Shown piece by piece: positions 1 to 11,413 of a DNA stretch of 64,000 bases (within the stretch, counting starts at the first letter, position 1; the number at the start of each line of letters is the position of its first letter). Source of the stretch: Molossus alvarezi (Eukaryota; Chordata; Mammalia; Chiroptera; Molossidae). The position numbers and the translations under genes are program-made. The stretch is taken from positions 125,828,001 to 125,892,000 of the forward strand of contig CM073886.1 of NCBI GenBank assembly GCA_037176705.1, given 5' to 3'. The notes beneath the pieces are model-generated. The model ran no database searches and was not told where the DNA came from. It saw nothing but the letters and a program-made list of their open reading frames with translations.

Positions 1-1121
1 AAATAGCAGACAAATCTTCTCTCTGGCGGAACTGCAGAAAATAAATAATACCCCTCCTATAAGAAACCTTTGCAGGTGGGCTGAATCTACTGACTTGCTT
101 TTAAAGAATAAAGTAGGAAAAGGAAATGGTAACTTTATAGTAAACAAACCTGGTAAATAAATACTACCTTAATCAAGTGATGAAAGTTCATGTCAACAGT
201 GGGATCATGCAGATATCCTCTGCCCTCTAATAGCATGTGGAGAAAAGTACATTTAACTTCCATAATGTTCTCTCCAAAAACTCAACCCCAGTCTAATCAT
301 GAGAAAAACATCAGACAAACCTACAGAGGGGAGCATTCTACAGGACATCCAGCCAATACTTCTCAAGACTATCAAAGTCATGTAAACAAGGAAAGACTGA
401 GAAACATTCACAGACCAGAGACCAGGGAGATGTGCCAACTAAACGCAATGTGTACTATGAACTAGATCCTGGAAAAGAAAGAGGGCATTAATGGAAAAAC
501 TGATAAAATAAAAATAGAGTCTAGGGTTTAATTGATAGTAATGTATCTGAAATACTTGTGCACTGAAAACTACCAAATGTTGATGAAAAAATTAGATATA
601 AATAAATGGAAAGACATCCCATGTTCATGGATTAGAAGACTCAATATTATTAAAATGTCCATACTACCCAAAGTGATCTACAGATGTAAAGTAATGCCTA
701 TTAAATCTATTTCTATTTTACATAAATAGAAAAAAAAATCCTAAAATTTATATGAAACCACAAAAGACCCTGAATATTCAAACCATCTTGAGAAAGAATG
801 AAGCTGGAGGCATTACACTTCCTGATTAAAAAATAGATTACCAAACTACAGTAATTAAAACAGTATGATACTGGCATGAAAACAGACACATAGACCAATG
901 AAACAGAACAGAGAGCCCAGAAATAAATCCACACATGCACAGTCAACTGATCCTCGATATGGGTGCCAAGAATACACAGTAAGGAAAAGACAGTCTCTGT
1001 TCAACAAATGGTGCTAAAAAAACGGGATATCCACAAATAAAAGAACAAATTAAACTCTTATCTTACACTACATATGAAAATAAACTCAAGGATTAAAAAT
1101 TTAAACACAGATTTACAACTG

Positions 1122-1432
1122 TCTTCTCTTCTCCCCCCCACTCTATCTGAACAAAAAATGGAAAAATGTCCTCGGATGAGGATAAAAGAAAATAATAATA
1201 ATAAAAAAAAAAAGCCCTGGCCGGTATCGGCCTGCGGTCCAAAGAGACCCGGGTTTGGTTCCCGCTAAGGGCATGTACCTTGGTTGCAGTTTGTCCCCGG
1301 CCCTGGTTGGTCGTGCAGGTGGCAGACATTTGATGTGTCCCTTTCACTTTGATGTTTCTCTCCCCCCCCCCCCCCCACTCTATCTGAACAAAAAATAGAA
1401 AAATGTCCTTGGATAAGGACAAAAAAAAAATT
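1122..1432 (+). mobile_element. Two tandem Ves SINEs (tail fragment plus internally deleted copy)
   Basis: A Ves tail (CACTCTATCTGAACAAAAAA with TCCTCGGATGAGGA) at about 1122-1213 is followed by a second copy from 1214. The second copy goes from CCTGGCCGGT directly to ATCGGCCTGCGG, so the A-box region is missing. Together they are flanked by TTTAAACACAGATTTACAAC at 1099 and a matching copy at 1432. The second copy ends TCCTTGGATAAGGA, in which the terminal hairpin is retained by paired changes. Confidence 0.9.
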
Positions 1433-1616
1433 AAACACAGACTTACAACTGTAAAAAATTAGAAAAAACAAAAACAAAACATTTCTTCCCCTAGAAGAAA
1501 ACAAGGGAGAAGCTTCTGGACATTGGTCTTAGCAATGATTCCTTAAATGTGACAAAAGCACAGGAAAAAAGAAAAATAAACACGCAAACTATATCAAATT
1601 ACAAAGCTTCTGCAGC

Positions 1617-1816
1617 CCGGCCTGTGTGGCTCAGTGGATTAAGTGTCACCCCATGGACTGAGAGGTCCTGGTTTGATTCCCAGTCAGGCCAGATGCCCGG
1701 GGTTGTGGGCTTGATTCCCAGTAGGTGGCGTGCAGGAGGCAAACGATCTATGTTTCTCTCTCACATCCATGTTTCTCTCTCTCTCTAAAAAAAATCAATA
1801 AAAACATATTTTTAAA
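1617..1816 (+). mobile_element. Ves SINE, TGTGGCTCAG group
   Basis: The head GGCCTGTGTGGCTCAGTGG, the GGTTTGATTCCCAGTCAGGC region and a CT-rich stretch are followed by TCAATAAAAACAT. The target duplication is AAAGCTTCTGCA (1604) and AAAGCTTTTGCA (1818). It is inserted in the old L1. Confidence 0.92.
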
Positions 1817-2614
1817 AAAGCTTTTGCACAGTGAAATAATAAATCAACACAATGAAAAAGCAGCCTAAGGAAAAGGGGGAATAAATCTGCAAGCCAAGCA
1901 TCAAATAAGGGTTTACTATCCAAAACATACAAAGAACTCCTACAATAACAAAAAGATCAAATAACCCAACTAGAAAATGGGCAAAGGACTTGAGTAGATA
2001 TTTCTCCAAAGAAAACATACACATGGACAACAGATATATAAACAGATTCTGATCTACACTACCATAAGGATATGCAATTCAAAACCACAATGAGATCATC
2101 TCCTCACACCTATAAGGATAGCTACTATCAAAAAACAAAAGGTAACAAGTACTGACAAGGATGTGAATAAACCGGACCCTTTGTTGGTGGGAATGTGAAA
2201 TGGTGCATCTGCTATGGAAAACAGTATGAAAGTTCCTTTAAAAATTAAAAATAGAATGACCATACGAACCAGCAATCCCACTCTTAGGCATACATAAATC
2301 CCAAAGAACTGAAATCAGGATCTCAAAAAGGTATTAACACTTTCATGTTCATTACAGTACTATTCACAACAGGCAAGATATATAAACAACCTAAATGTCC
2401 ACTGACAGATAAATGGATACATAAAATTTGGTATATACATATAATAGAATATATTTCAGCCTTTTAAAAAACAAAATCCTGCCACCGAAACATGAATGAA
2501 CCCAGAGCACATTCTGTTAAGTGCAAGAAGTCATCACAGAAAAACGAACAGCATATAATCTCACTATGTGAGGTGATCCAAACAGTCACACTCGCAGCAG
2601 CAGAGGAGAGCAGT

Positions 2615-4619
2615 GGGCGCCGGGGCCGGGCGGTGGGGACGGACAGCTGTGGGCGCCGGGGCCGGGCGGTGGGGACGGACAGCTGTGGGCGCCGGGGCCG
2701 GGCAGTGGGGACGGACAGCTGTGGGCGCCGGGGCCGGGCAGTGGGGCCGGACAGCTGTGGGCGCCGGGGCCGGGCAGTGGGGCCGGACAGCTGTGGGCGC
2801 CGGGGCCGGGCAGTGGGGCCGGACAGCTGTGGGCGCCGGGGCGGGCAGTGGGACGGACAGCTGTGGGCGCCCGGGGCGGGCAGTGGGGACGGACAGCTGT
2901 GGGCGCCGGGGCCGGGCAGTGGGGACGGACAGCTGTGGGCGCCGGGGCCGGGCAGTGGGACGGACAGCTGTGGGCGCCGGGGCGGGCAGTGGGGATGGAC
3001 AGCTGTGGGCGCCGGGGCCGGGCAGTGGGGACGGACAGCTGTGGGCGCCGGGGCCGGGCAGTGGGACGGACAGCTGTGGGTGCCGGGGCGGGCAGTGGGG
3101 ATGGACAGCTGTGGGCGCCGGGGCGGGCAGTGGGGACGGACAGCTGTGGGCGCCGGGGCGGGCAGTGGGGACGGACAGCTGTGGGCGCCGGGGCGGGCAG
3201 TGGGGATGGACAGCTGTGGGCGCCGGGGCCGGGCAGTGGGGACGGACAGCTGTGGGCGCCGGGGCCGGGCAGTGGGGACGGACAGCTGTGGGCGCCGGGG
3301 CGGGCAGTGGGACGGACAGCTGTGGGCGCCGGGGCCGGGCAGTGGGGACGGACAGCTGTGGGCGCCGGGGCGGGCAGTGGGGACGGACAGCTGTGGGCGC
3401 CGGGGCCGGGCAGTGGGGACGGACAGCTGTGGGCGCCGGGGCCGGGCAGTGGGGACGGACAGCTGTGGGCGCCGGGGCCGGGCAGTGGGGACGGACAGCT
3501 GTGGGCGCCGGGGCCGGGCAGTGGGGACGGACAGCTGTGGGCGCCGGGGCCGGGCAGTGGGGCCGGACAGCTGTGGGCGCCGGGGCCGGGCAGTGGGGAC
3601 GGACAGCTGTGGGCGCCGGGGCCGGGCAGTGGGGACGGACAGCTGTGGGCGCGGGGGCCGGGCAGTGGGGACGGACAGCTGTGGGGGCGGGGGCCGGGCA
3701 GTGGGGACGGACAGCTGTGGGGGCGGGGGCCGGGCAGTGGGGACGGACAGCTGTGGGGGCGGGGGCCGGGCAGTGGGGACGGACAGCTGTGGGCGCGGGG
3801 GCCGGGCAGTGGGGACGGACAGCTGTGGGCGCGGGGGCCGGGCAGTGGGGACGGACAGCTGTGGGGGCGGGGGCCGGGCAGTGGGGACGGACAGCTGTGG
3901 GGGCGGGGGCCGGGCAGTGGGGACGGACAGCTGTGGGGGCGGGGGCCGGGCAGTGGGGACGGACAGCTGTGGGGGCGGGGGCCGGGCAGTGGGGACGGAC
4001 AGCTGTGGGCGCCGGGGCCGGGCAGTGGGGACGGACAGCTGTGGGCGCCGGGGGCCGGGCAGTGGGGACGGACAGCTGTGGGGGCGGGGGCCGGGCAGTG
4101 GGGACGGACAGCTGTGGGCGCCGGGGCCGGGCAGTGGGGACGGACAGCTGTGGGCGCCGGGGCCGGGCAGTGGGGACGGACAGCTGTGGGCGCCGGGGCC
4201 GGGCAGTGGGGACGGACAGCTGTGGGGGCGGGGGCCGGGCAGTGGGGACGGACAGCTGTGGGCGCGGGGGCCGGGCAGTGGGGACGGACAGCTGTGGGCG
4301 CGGGGGCCGGGCAGTGGGGACGGACAGCTGTGGGCGCCGGGGCCGGGCAGTGGGGACGGACAGCTGTGGGCGCCGGGGCCGGGCAGTGGGGACGGACAGC
4401 TGTGGGCGCCGGGGGCCGGGCAGTGGGGACGGACAGCTGTGGGCGCGGGGGCCGGGCAGTGGGGACGGACAGCTGTGGGCGCCGGGGCCGGGCAGTGGGG
4501 ATGGACAGCTGTGGGCGCCGGGGCCGGGCAGTGGGGAGGGACAGCTGTGGGCGCCGGGGCCGGGCAGTGGGGATGGACAGCTGTGGGCGCCGGGGCCGGG
4601 CAGTGGGGATGGACAGCTG
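2615..4619 (+). repeat. GC-rich minisatellite, 36-bp unit, about 56 copies
   Basis: The canonical unit is GGGCGCCGGGGCCGGGCAGT followed by GGGGACGGACAGCTGT. Units of 35 or 34 bp that lack one C or one G are common at 2835-3400. Units reading GTGGGGGCGGGGGCC or GTGGGCGCGGGGGCC cluster at about 3650-4010 and recur at 4078-4340. Because most units are 36 bp (12 codons) and have no stops, the array is open in all three plus frames and one minus frame, giving ORFs of 595-722 codons. These are shadows, not genes. The left flank (CACACTCGCAGCAGCAGAGG) and right flank (GCTGTTCAATGG) are adjoining parts of an L1 3' UTR, so the array grew inside that G-rich segment. Confidence 0.97.
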
Positions 4620-4770
4620 CTGTTCAATGGTATGAAGTTTCAGTTACGCGACATGAATAGCCACAGAGGTCCGCTCTACAGCGTAGTGCCTGCGCTTACC
4701 ACTCCTATATTGTGCACTAACAGATTGCTAACAGGGCAGACAGTTCTCATGTCAAGTGTTCTTACTACAC

Positions 4771-4819
4771 TAAAATGAATAAATAAACAAATAAACAAAC
4801 AAATAAATAAATAAATAAA
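4771..4819 (+). repeat. (AAAT/AAAC)n, A-rich tail of the L1
   Basis: A run of AATAAATAAAC and AAATAAAT units directly follows the L1 3' terminus, as expected for an L1 poly(A) tail that became a microsatellite. Confidence 0.85.
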
Positions 4820-5356
4820 ATTAAACCCTCTGCTCCCACAAACAGGAATGTATCAATGTGTGTTTCTCAGTTTTAACAAAGGTACCACAGTAATCCAAGA
4901 TGGTAACAAGGAGGGAAGTTCGGGGAGGGACACATGAAAACTGTATACAATCTCTGAAAGCCTTCCGTAAATCTAGAATTATTTTAAAATACAAAGTTTT
5001 TGTGTGTGTTTTAATTCAGTACATGGTGTATTTGTGTAGGTTTTATTTCTTCGTCAAAACAAAAAACAGAACAGATCGGTTTTGAGTTCCCTCTGTGGGG
5101 GCCTCTCCTAATACCGCTTTTAGACTGTGGTTGATGGGCTTTGCAAAATCTGACTCTCCGAAAACAAGTCCATTAATGACAGTTAAATGAACCTGCAAAA
5201 TCATATGTTCAAAGTAAATGTGTTTTCAGTTATGATCTGTTTTCTTATAGTAAGTGAACATTACTCCTTTGCAGAACCCAACATTTACCAATACAGAGTA
5301 CATTAGCGTACCGGAAAAGTCACAAGTTAGTTCTTGGATAAAGAATAGGTAAGATA

Positions 5357-5584
5357 GCCCTGGCTGATTAGAGCGTTGGCATGCGGACCAGAGAGTCCCA
5401 GGTTCGGTTCTGCTAAGGGCTTGTACCTTGGATGCAGTTTGTGTGGGTGGCAACCACTCAATGTGTCTCTCTCACATTGAAGTTTCTCTCTCTCTCTTCC
5501 TCTCTCCCTACTGCTCTTTCTGAAGATAAATGCAAAAATGTCCTCGGGTAAGGATAAAAAAACAATAATAAAAAATAAAAAAAA
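5357..5584 (+). mobile_element. Ves SINE, hairpin-tail group
   Basis: The copy starts GCCCTGGCTG and lacks part of the A-box region. It ends TCCTCGGGTAAGGA plus an A-rich tail. The target duplication AATAGGTAAGATA occurs at 5344 and 5585. Confidence 0.92.
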
Positions 5585-6629
5585 ATAGGTAAGATAAATC
5601 TGAGAACTATAAGTGCTGGTTTTTGTTTTATTTTTAACAATAAATAAATTTTACCACCCAAAGCATTCTTATTTTCATAAGCCTGCCCTGAAACTAGAAA
5701 GCTTAGATTTCTGATAGAGTGCTTTGAAAAATAAATCAAACATGGTAATGAGAACCTCTTAAAACATTGTACTACAACCATATTATCATAAGTGTGAAAA
5801 GACTAGGGATAGACTGGACCTTCGTTCTATGACATATTACATACCATTTCTATGTTTTACTATTGTTATTTTCTCTTACAGTTTTCTGTCCATATTACAC
5901 ATCTTTTAATAAACTCAACTTTATGAAGAAAATTCCTCATTACCCAAACAGTACTTGCAGAGAGTAAGTAGATATAATGAGCTTTCCTTTGCAAAAAAGT
6001 GAAAAAACAACAAGGAAAAGTTAAATAAATTACCTGAAATTATAAAACAAGTCAGAAAAAGAACTGGATGAAGTTGCTCCCTAGTATCCAGAAAGAGGTA
6101 ACTGAATCCCCATAGAAGACGTTTCCTATTTTAAAGTGTCCATTATTTTGAACTTATTGCCCCATTTTTCTTTATTATTGTTCTTAATCTGCCGGGTGGT
6201 GTTAATTTCGTTGGGAGGCAGTCGCGTACAGATGTCTTCCGGAGCTCCAGTCTAGACAACTTCTAACAATGCAGTCAGATCCTTTAGGACTAAAATTATA
6301 AAATTTTCCAAATGTGCTTGTAAACAAATCATGCATCTTTCACCAACCTGAAAGCCACGATGCAAGAAAATTACATTTCCTAAAAACTATATGATTATGA
6401 ACAGAAGTTACATTCAGGATAGAAATATGTTAGCTGATATAAGGCGTCTAAGTGCTGGAGCAGTACATTAATTGTTCATGAATTTCTGGCAGTTAGAAAA
6501 ATATATTTTTTAAGGAAGCTATTTTTATATTATTTGTAGATTAGGTTTTCAGGGTCTGATTATTTAGACAATATGCTTATTTGTCTTCATTCTAATATAT
6601 ATTTTTGGCCCTTTTATTATTTTATTATT

Positions 6630-6864
6630 ATTTTTTTAATCCTCACCCGAGGACATTTTTTCATTTATCTTCAGATAGAGTGAATGGGGAAGAGAAAGGA
6701 ACATCGATGTGAGAGAGACACATCGACTGGTTGCCTCCTGCACGAACCCGACCAGGGCCAGGGATCGAACCGCAACCAAGGTATGTGCCCTTGACTAGAA
6801 TTGAACCTCCAACTCTTTGGTCTGTGGGCTGACATTCTAACCACTGAGCCAAACCGGCCAGGGC
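6630..6864 (-). mobile_element. Ves SINE, hairpin-tail group
   Basis: Reverse-oriented copy: TAATCCTCACCCGAGGACAT at the low end and GAGCCAAACCGGCCAGGGC at the high end. The flanks CCCTTTTATTATT and CCCTTTATTATT form the target duplication. Confidence 0.93.
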
Positions 6865-7919
6865 AGCCCTTTATTATTTAATAATAAGTACATGATCTCT
6901 ACCAGAAGGTGGTAGTTCCAAAAATAAGAGATAATACCCAAATCATAGTAACAACTGCCCAATCAGAAATTCCCTTATCCAGTACTATAAATGTTTTATG
7001 CTATAATCCAGAAATATGCAAAACAGATAATGAGTGGCTAAAACATGTCAAATCTCTTGTATTTGAATTAAAGCTTATGAGCCTCCCTCAAAGGGATCTG
7101 TATCAGACTTTCACGCAAAAACCTATTTACTGTTTTTATTCACAACTGTAACATGGTGAGTTGTCTGACTTTCCATCCAACATTATATTTATAAATTGGC
7201 ACTTAGCTAAGTTTGGATAATCTCTCTCTAAAATCAGTCAATAAAAAAATCTTTGAAAAGTATCTCTAAAACAAAGGAGTAAAGTAAGAAGTGAAGATTT
7301 CATCAACTGGAAATGCCAAAGTCAGTTTCACAACATCGGGTCTTGGAGATTCATTAGCCTCTCACCGCAGGGTCACACTGTCTTAAGCGCTTTGCCTCCA
7401 TTCCCTGCTAAGTCACACCAGCAGCACCATTCTTTATGAGATTACTAATAGTGGATTTCTCGGAGACCTCATCTATCATTTTGAATGTTTCCTCCCCTCC
7501 TTTTAAGTGGGTTGCTTAATGAGAAGGGACTGCTATCGTCCTGCAAACACATCACTAGCCAAAGGGTTAGTTACAGAAAACATCAAACGCAGCCAGAGCT
7601 CATTCTCTCTGCAAAGGGAGAGAAGAGAAGGGATGATGGGTAAGGAAGGGAAGAGAAAATAGATTGACTGATGGATTTATTACAAAAAAAAAAAAAAACA
7701 ATGGCCAAATGCCCATTCTATGCGAAGAAGTTTGTTCTAACCCCTGTGGAGACCGAGAGAATGTGCTGGGAGCCATGTGACACCACAGCGCGGAATCAAT
7801 CAGGGTCTAGATCACCTTCCTTCCGTCTCTGGTTTGGATACATCTGAGTTCCAGGGAATCAAGTTCGTAGAGCTAAGCAGCTGTTCACAAACACATCATA
7901 TTCTGGTTATTATTTAACA

Positions 7920-8143
7920 CAGGGGTGGGGAACATCTGGCCCATGGGCCTTAATCAATACCAGCTAACATCACATGCCTACCAAAGAGAAGCAGTTCCAA
8001 CCGTCACATTTAGGGGTGAAGTTAATTGAATGTTTGACCAAATATAGCACGCTAATTTTTAAGCTGATAATTCTGTAGTAGCCCACAAATGATGTTATAA
8101 ATATCCAAATGCCCTTGGCAGAAAAAAAGGTTCCCCACCACTG
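7920..8143. mobile_element. Small non-autonomous hAT element
   Basis: The 224-bp element starts CAGGGGTGGGGAAC and ends GGTTCCCCACCACTG, which are imperfect terminal inverted repeats. The flanking octamers ATTTAACA and ATTTTAAA agree at six of eight positions, consistent with an 8-bp hAT target duplication. The internal stretch AATACCAGCT ... CAAAGAGAAGCAGT is shared with the element at 31962. Confidence 0.85.
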
Positions 8144-9295
8144 ATTTTAAAAGAAATAAATAAAGGGAAGACGAGATAATACAGGCATACCATTTATACA
8201 GCTTTGCCAGGAAGCTGTAGTTAACAGCTTCCAGGTCTACTCCCCGCAGATCACTGGGGGAAGGGTCTGGGTGACCTGGGAAGATGCTTGTCAGTCACAC
8301 CTGGGAACAAGTCAGTGGCCAGAATGGGCATAGCCACTGCAAGGGTGCAAAATCTGAATGTTTAAACTTCCAAACAAAGAAAGTTCCCTCCTTTGCCTCT
8401 GGGTTCACCTGTTCTCTTGGGACTCTGGTTGCAGTGGGGAATGTTCCCCTACATTTGCCCATATGGACTCCACACAATGGACTGATGTGGACTTAATCTA
8501 GCCTAATATCTGATGCTCTGCCAGACCCTGCTCCACCGTGGAACGGACACCCTGGACACTGGCCCTGTTTCTAGCTCGACTGAAACCCCAGATGCATGTC
8601 TTCCAGGGCTGGGTTAAGGAAACTGGGACTTTGGAATCCAAGGAATATAACTCCAGGCAAATCAAACCTTTCACCACATCTCATTCTCTCTGGGGACCCC
8701 CGGAAATGCTCATTCCAGTGATGCCCCAAGAACCCGACCCCAACTAGTGTCAGAGAAATTAGACCCACTGGTTTCCCTGGTAACAATATGAAGCACAGCA
8801 AGGAGAAAAATATTTCTTTCCTCCAGAGCAAAAACAGACTCCGACAGCTATCAAAGGACAAAAATCTCTTTAAGATCACTGAGAGTTGAGATGTTGCAAA
8901 AAGAAAGGCCTATTTCCAATTCTCATACCCCTTTGCTACCGAAGAATGACATTTGTGGGTACCGAGGCTGAGAGAGCTGACTTGCTAATGAATTTGCTAT
9001 TGTTTCTTTCTGAGCTCAATTTTAATCTTTTTTTTTTTAACTTCTATTTAGCATTTCCCTTTGCAATGATTCCCACATTTCTACAGTTACATTTCGCTGT
9101 TTTCCTTTTAAGATGTATTGAAAGCTAATTATGTAAAAATTCTAGTAAAGGATCTGAACTCTTCCAAAGAACTCTTCTATTGGTAGATTAAAAAAATTAA
9201 ATGGTTATAATACTTCATACACAAGATTATGTTAATTATCCCTGATTAGGCAGTGGAGACTTTAGAATCTGAGAGCTTAAAAAAATTATAAAACG

Positions 9296-9541
9296 GTCCT
9301 AGCCGGTTTGGCTCAGCGGTTAGAGCACAGGCCTACAGTCCAGAGAGAACCGGGTTCGGTTCCCGCTAAGAACACATACCTCAGTTGCAATTTGTCCCCA
9401 GCCCTGGTTGGGTCGTGCGGGTGGCAGCCACTCGATGTGTCCCTTTCACGTCAATGTTCCTCTCTTTTTCTTCCTCTCTCTCCCTCCCACTCTATCTGAA
9501 CAAAAAATGAGAAAATATCCTCAGGTGAGGATAAAAAAAAA
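9296..9541 (+). mobile_element. Ves SINE, hairpin-tail group
   Basis: The head is CTAGCCGGTTTGGCTCAGCG, the body reads GGTTCGGTTCCCGCTAAG, and the end is TCCTCAGGTGAGGATAAAAA. It is followed directly by a second SINE in the same orientation. Confidence 0.93.
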
Positions 9542-9552
9542 ATTGTACAACA

Positions 9553-9723
9553 GCCCTGGCTGGTTTGGCTCAGCAGTTAGAGTGTCAGCCCTTGGGTTCG
9601 ATTCCCAGTCAAGGGGCACGCACCCGGGTTGCAGGTTCGATTCTGGCCTGGTCGGGGTCATGGGGGAGGCAGCCAATCTATGTGTCTCTCTCACACCAAT
9701 AGTTTAAAAAATAAAATAAAAAT
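9553..9723 (+). mobile_element. Ves SINE with a short tail
   Basis: The head is GCCCTGGCTGGTTTGGCTCA. The 3' part is shortened: it passes from CTCTCTCACACCAATA directly to an A-rich tail. The flanks TTGTACAAC and ATGATAAAAC resemble the sequence before the preceding SINE, so the two may have inserted at nearly the same site. Confidence 0.88.
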
Positions 9724-10029
9724 GATAAAACGCAGAAGAACATGCACATGGTCACCCGGAGCCACCCCCACCCCCATCTTCATTAGCATCATGTAGATAG
9801 CATGTGTCCTTCCAATCGCAATAGGCTTTCTCCACATAAGGAAACAAGAATTCATTTATCAAGTTGACAGAAATGCGGTAAAGATATTTATTTTGCAGGT
9901 AGTTTTGCTTCCATCATGAAAGCAAATTACTCGGCCCCCAAAGGAACCTTGTGACAGAATGCAAAGTGCATAGAGCAAAAGAGAATGTGATGAAATCCCC
10001 CTTTATAACTTGTACTTAGTGACCTTGAC

Positions 10030-10170
10030 TAGTTGGCCCTCTTGGCCTGGGTCTCTTCATCTGTAATAATGGGGATGGTTTATATTGAAGTCACAGTGTT
10101 CTATAAGGATTAAGTGACAATAAATATACAAGTAAATAGCACAGGACAAGGCCAGTGGCATTTGCTTAAT
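10030..10170 (+). repeat. MIR fragment
   Basis: The order CTGGGTCTCTTCATCTGTAA, ATGGGGATGG, AAGGATTAAGTGACAATA and AATAGCACAGGA follows the MIR core and 3' region. It is divergent. Confidence 0.7.
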
Positions 10171-10456
10171 AGCTACTAGTTCCCTCTTTGTAAAAATATT
10201 CGATTTATTATTTAGCTGTAGCTTTTAAACCTTAATCGTAGCTTTTAATCATCAACAGAATCCTCCAAGAGACATTTTCCTTATAAAATTAACATATCAA
10301 ATATGCTAGTTTATAAATATTCTTTTAGTCTGAAAAATATTGGATGTAAATAATAAAATTAGTTTTCGATGTAATGATTTCCAGCTACTCATAAATAAAA
10401 TTGTTTTGGGATGACCAAATAGAGTATCCAAGGGAAGAGTAACAAACAGGAGTGTG

Positions 10457-11413
10457 TGGGACGTCCGGCTTGCGGGCGGGAGTCTCGGTGTCACACGCGA
10501 CTAAAGAGTGGTCTAGCAATGGGTGACATTGAGAAGGGCGAGATGTTTGTTCAGAGTGTGCCAAGTGCCATACTGTGGAAAAGGGGGCAAGCACAAGACT
10601 GGACCAAATCTCCGTGGTCTGTGTGGGTAAAGACAGGTCACCCCTGGATTTTCTTACAGGGAGGCCAACAGGAACAAAGGCATCACCTGGGGAGAGGCTG
10701 CACTGACGGCGTATTGGCAGAATCCCAAGAAGTACATCCCTGGAAGAGAAATAACCTTCAGCGGCATTAAGGAGGGTGCAGAGAGGGCAGACTTGATAGC
10801 TTATCTCAAAACAGCTATGAATGAGTAGTAGTTGGCCACTGCCTTATTTATTAAAAATGTCTCGTGACTTCCTATGCGTACCATATTTAAATTGACCTCA
10901 CACACCAGAATTCACATCATGAATGGCCGATAGAACCTTTCTTTGGGGCAGTCCTGGCTTAAATAGGGTCGGCTGTGGTTGAATGGAGACGGTCAGCTTT
11001 CTCACTTTGACGGTAGCTTTGGTTCGGCGAGTGCTGCACTGTTTTCCTTTCTAAACGTATGCTCGGACTTGACCCTAAGGGTCAGCTTTTCAGAGATGGC
11101 GAGTGGCATCTCGAAACCTGTGAGGAGATCGGTTTTATATTTAGACTTGCATAACTGGTTGTATCAATATGTTTAAGTAACGAGGAAATTCCTTGACTGT
11201 ATCTTAGCCCAGCAAGCCCTGCTGGGGTTCCGCTGGTGCCCATTACCCTCTTGAAAGGCAAGCGCCTCTTGAAAGGTGAGCTGGCCGTGCCCGTTTTTTC
11301 TTTTTGGTCCTAACTATGCCAGTTTAACTTAAATCCCCTGTATCTACACTGTTTTACTAAACGAAAGGCGTTTTAGTGTGGTTTATGTATAACACCAAAT
11401 AAAGAATATTTAA
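10457..11413 (+). pseudogene. CYCS: CYCS retropseudogene (cytochrome c, somatic)
   Basis: An intronless copy of cytochrome c mRNA. Homology begins in the 5' UTR (GGGACGTCCGGCTTGCGGGC), continues through the decayed coding part from ATG at 10519 (MGDIEKGEMFVQ) to TAG at 10826, and runs on through the 3' UTR to AATAAAGAATATTT near 11410. The haem motif survives as CAKCH (10557-10571), but in a different frame from the start codon. A further frameshift brings the end ([15 protein letters not shown]) into a third frame. The exon-exon junction around CCTGGATTTTCTTACA is joined without an intron, which shows retrotransposition. No poly(A) tail remains, so the copy is old. It lies antisense to OXCT1 in intron 13 and cannot make cytochrome c. 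Confidence 0.95.

Larger units (their letters stand above)
545..4830 (+). mobile_element. Old L1, 3' half of ORF2 plus 3' UTR, interrupted
   Basis: From about 545 the plus strand reads as decayed L1 ORF2 ([22 protein letters not shown] at 622-690, with stops and frameshifts), then the C-terminal region around 1850-2480 and the 3' UTR. The 3' UTR resumes after the minisatellite at 4620 (GCTGTTCAATGGTATGAAG) and ends near 4772 (CATGTCAAGTGTTCTTAC) with an A-rich (AAAT)n tail. It is interrupted by Ves SINEs at about 1122-1432 and 1617-1816 and by the 2-kb tandem array at 2615-4619. The copy is not coding. The limit at the left edge is approximate. Confidence 0.85.

Noticed and set aside
2615..4619. 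CpG island promoter
   Set aside because: The CpG density comes from one repeated unit within a transposon. No exon or TATA-like start is associated.
2615..4619. CRISPR array
   Set aside because: The units are contiguous near-identical repeats without unique spacers, in a mammalian intron.
2492..4778. Long overlapping ORFs of 595-722 codons on both strands, with glycine- or proline-rich repeats
   Set aside because: They are by-products of a 36-bp tandem repeat without stop codons, open in several frames at once, and lie in an L1 3' UTR.
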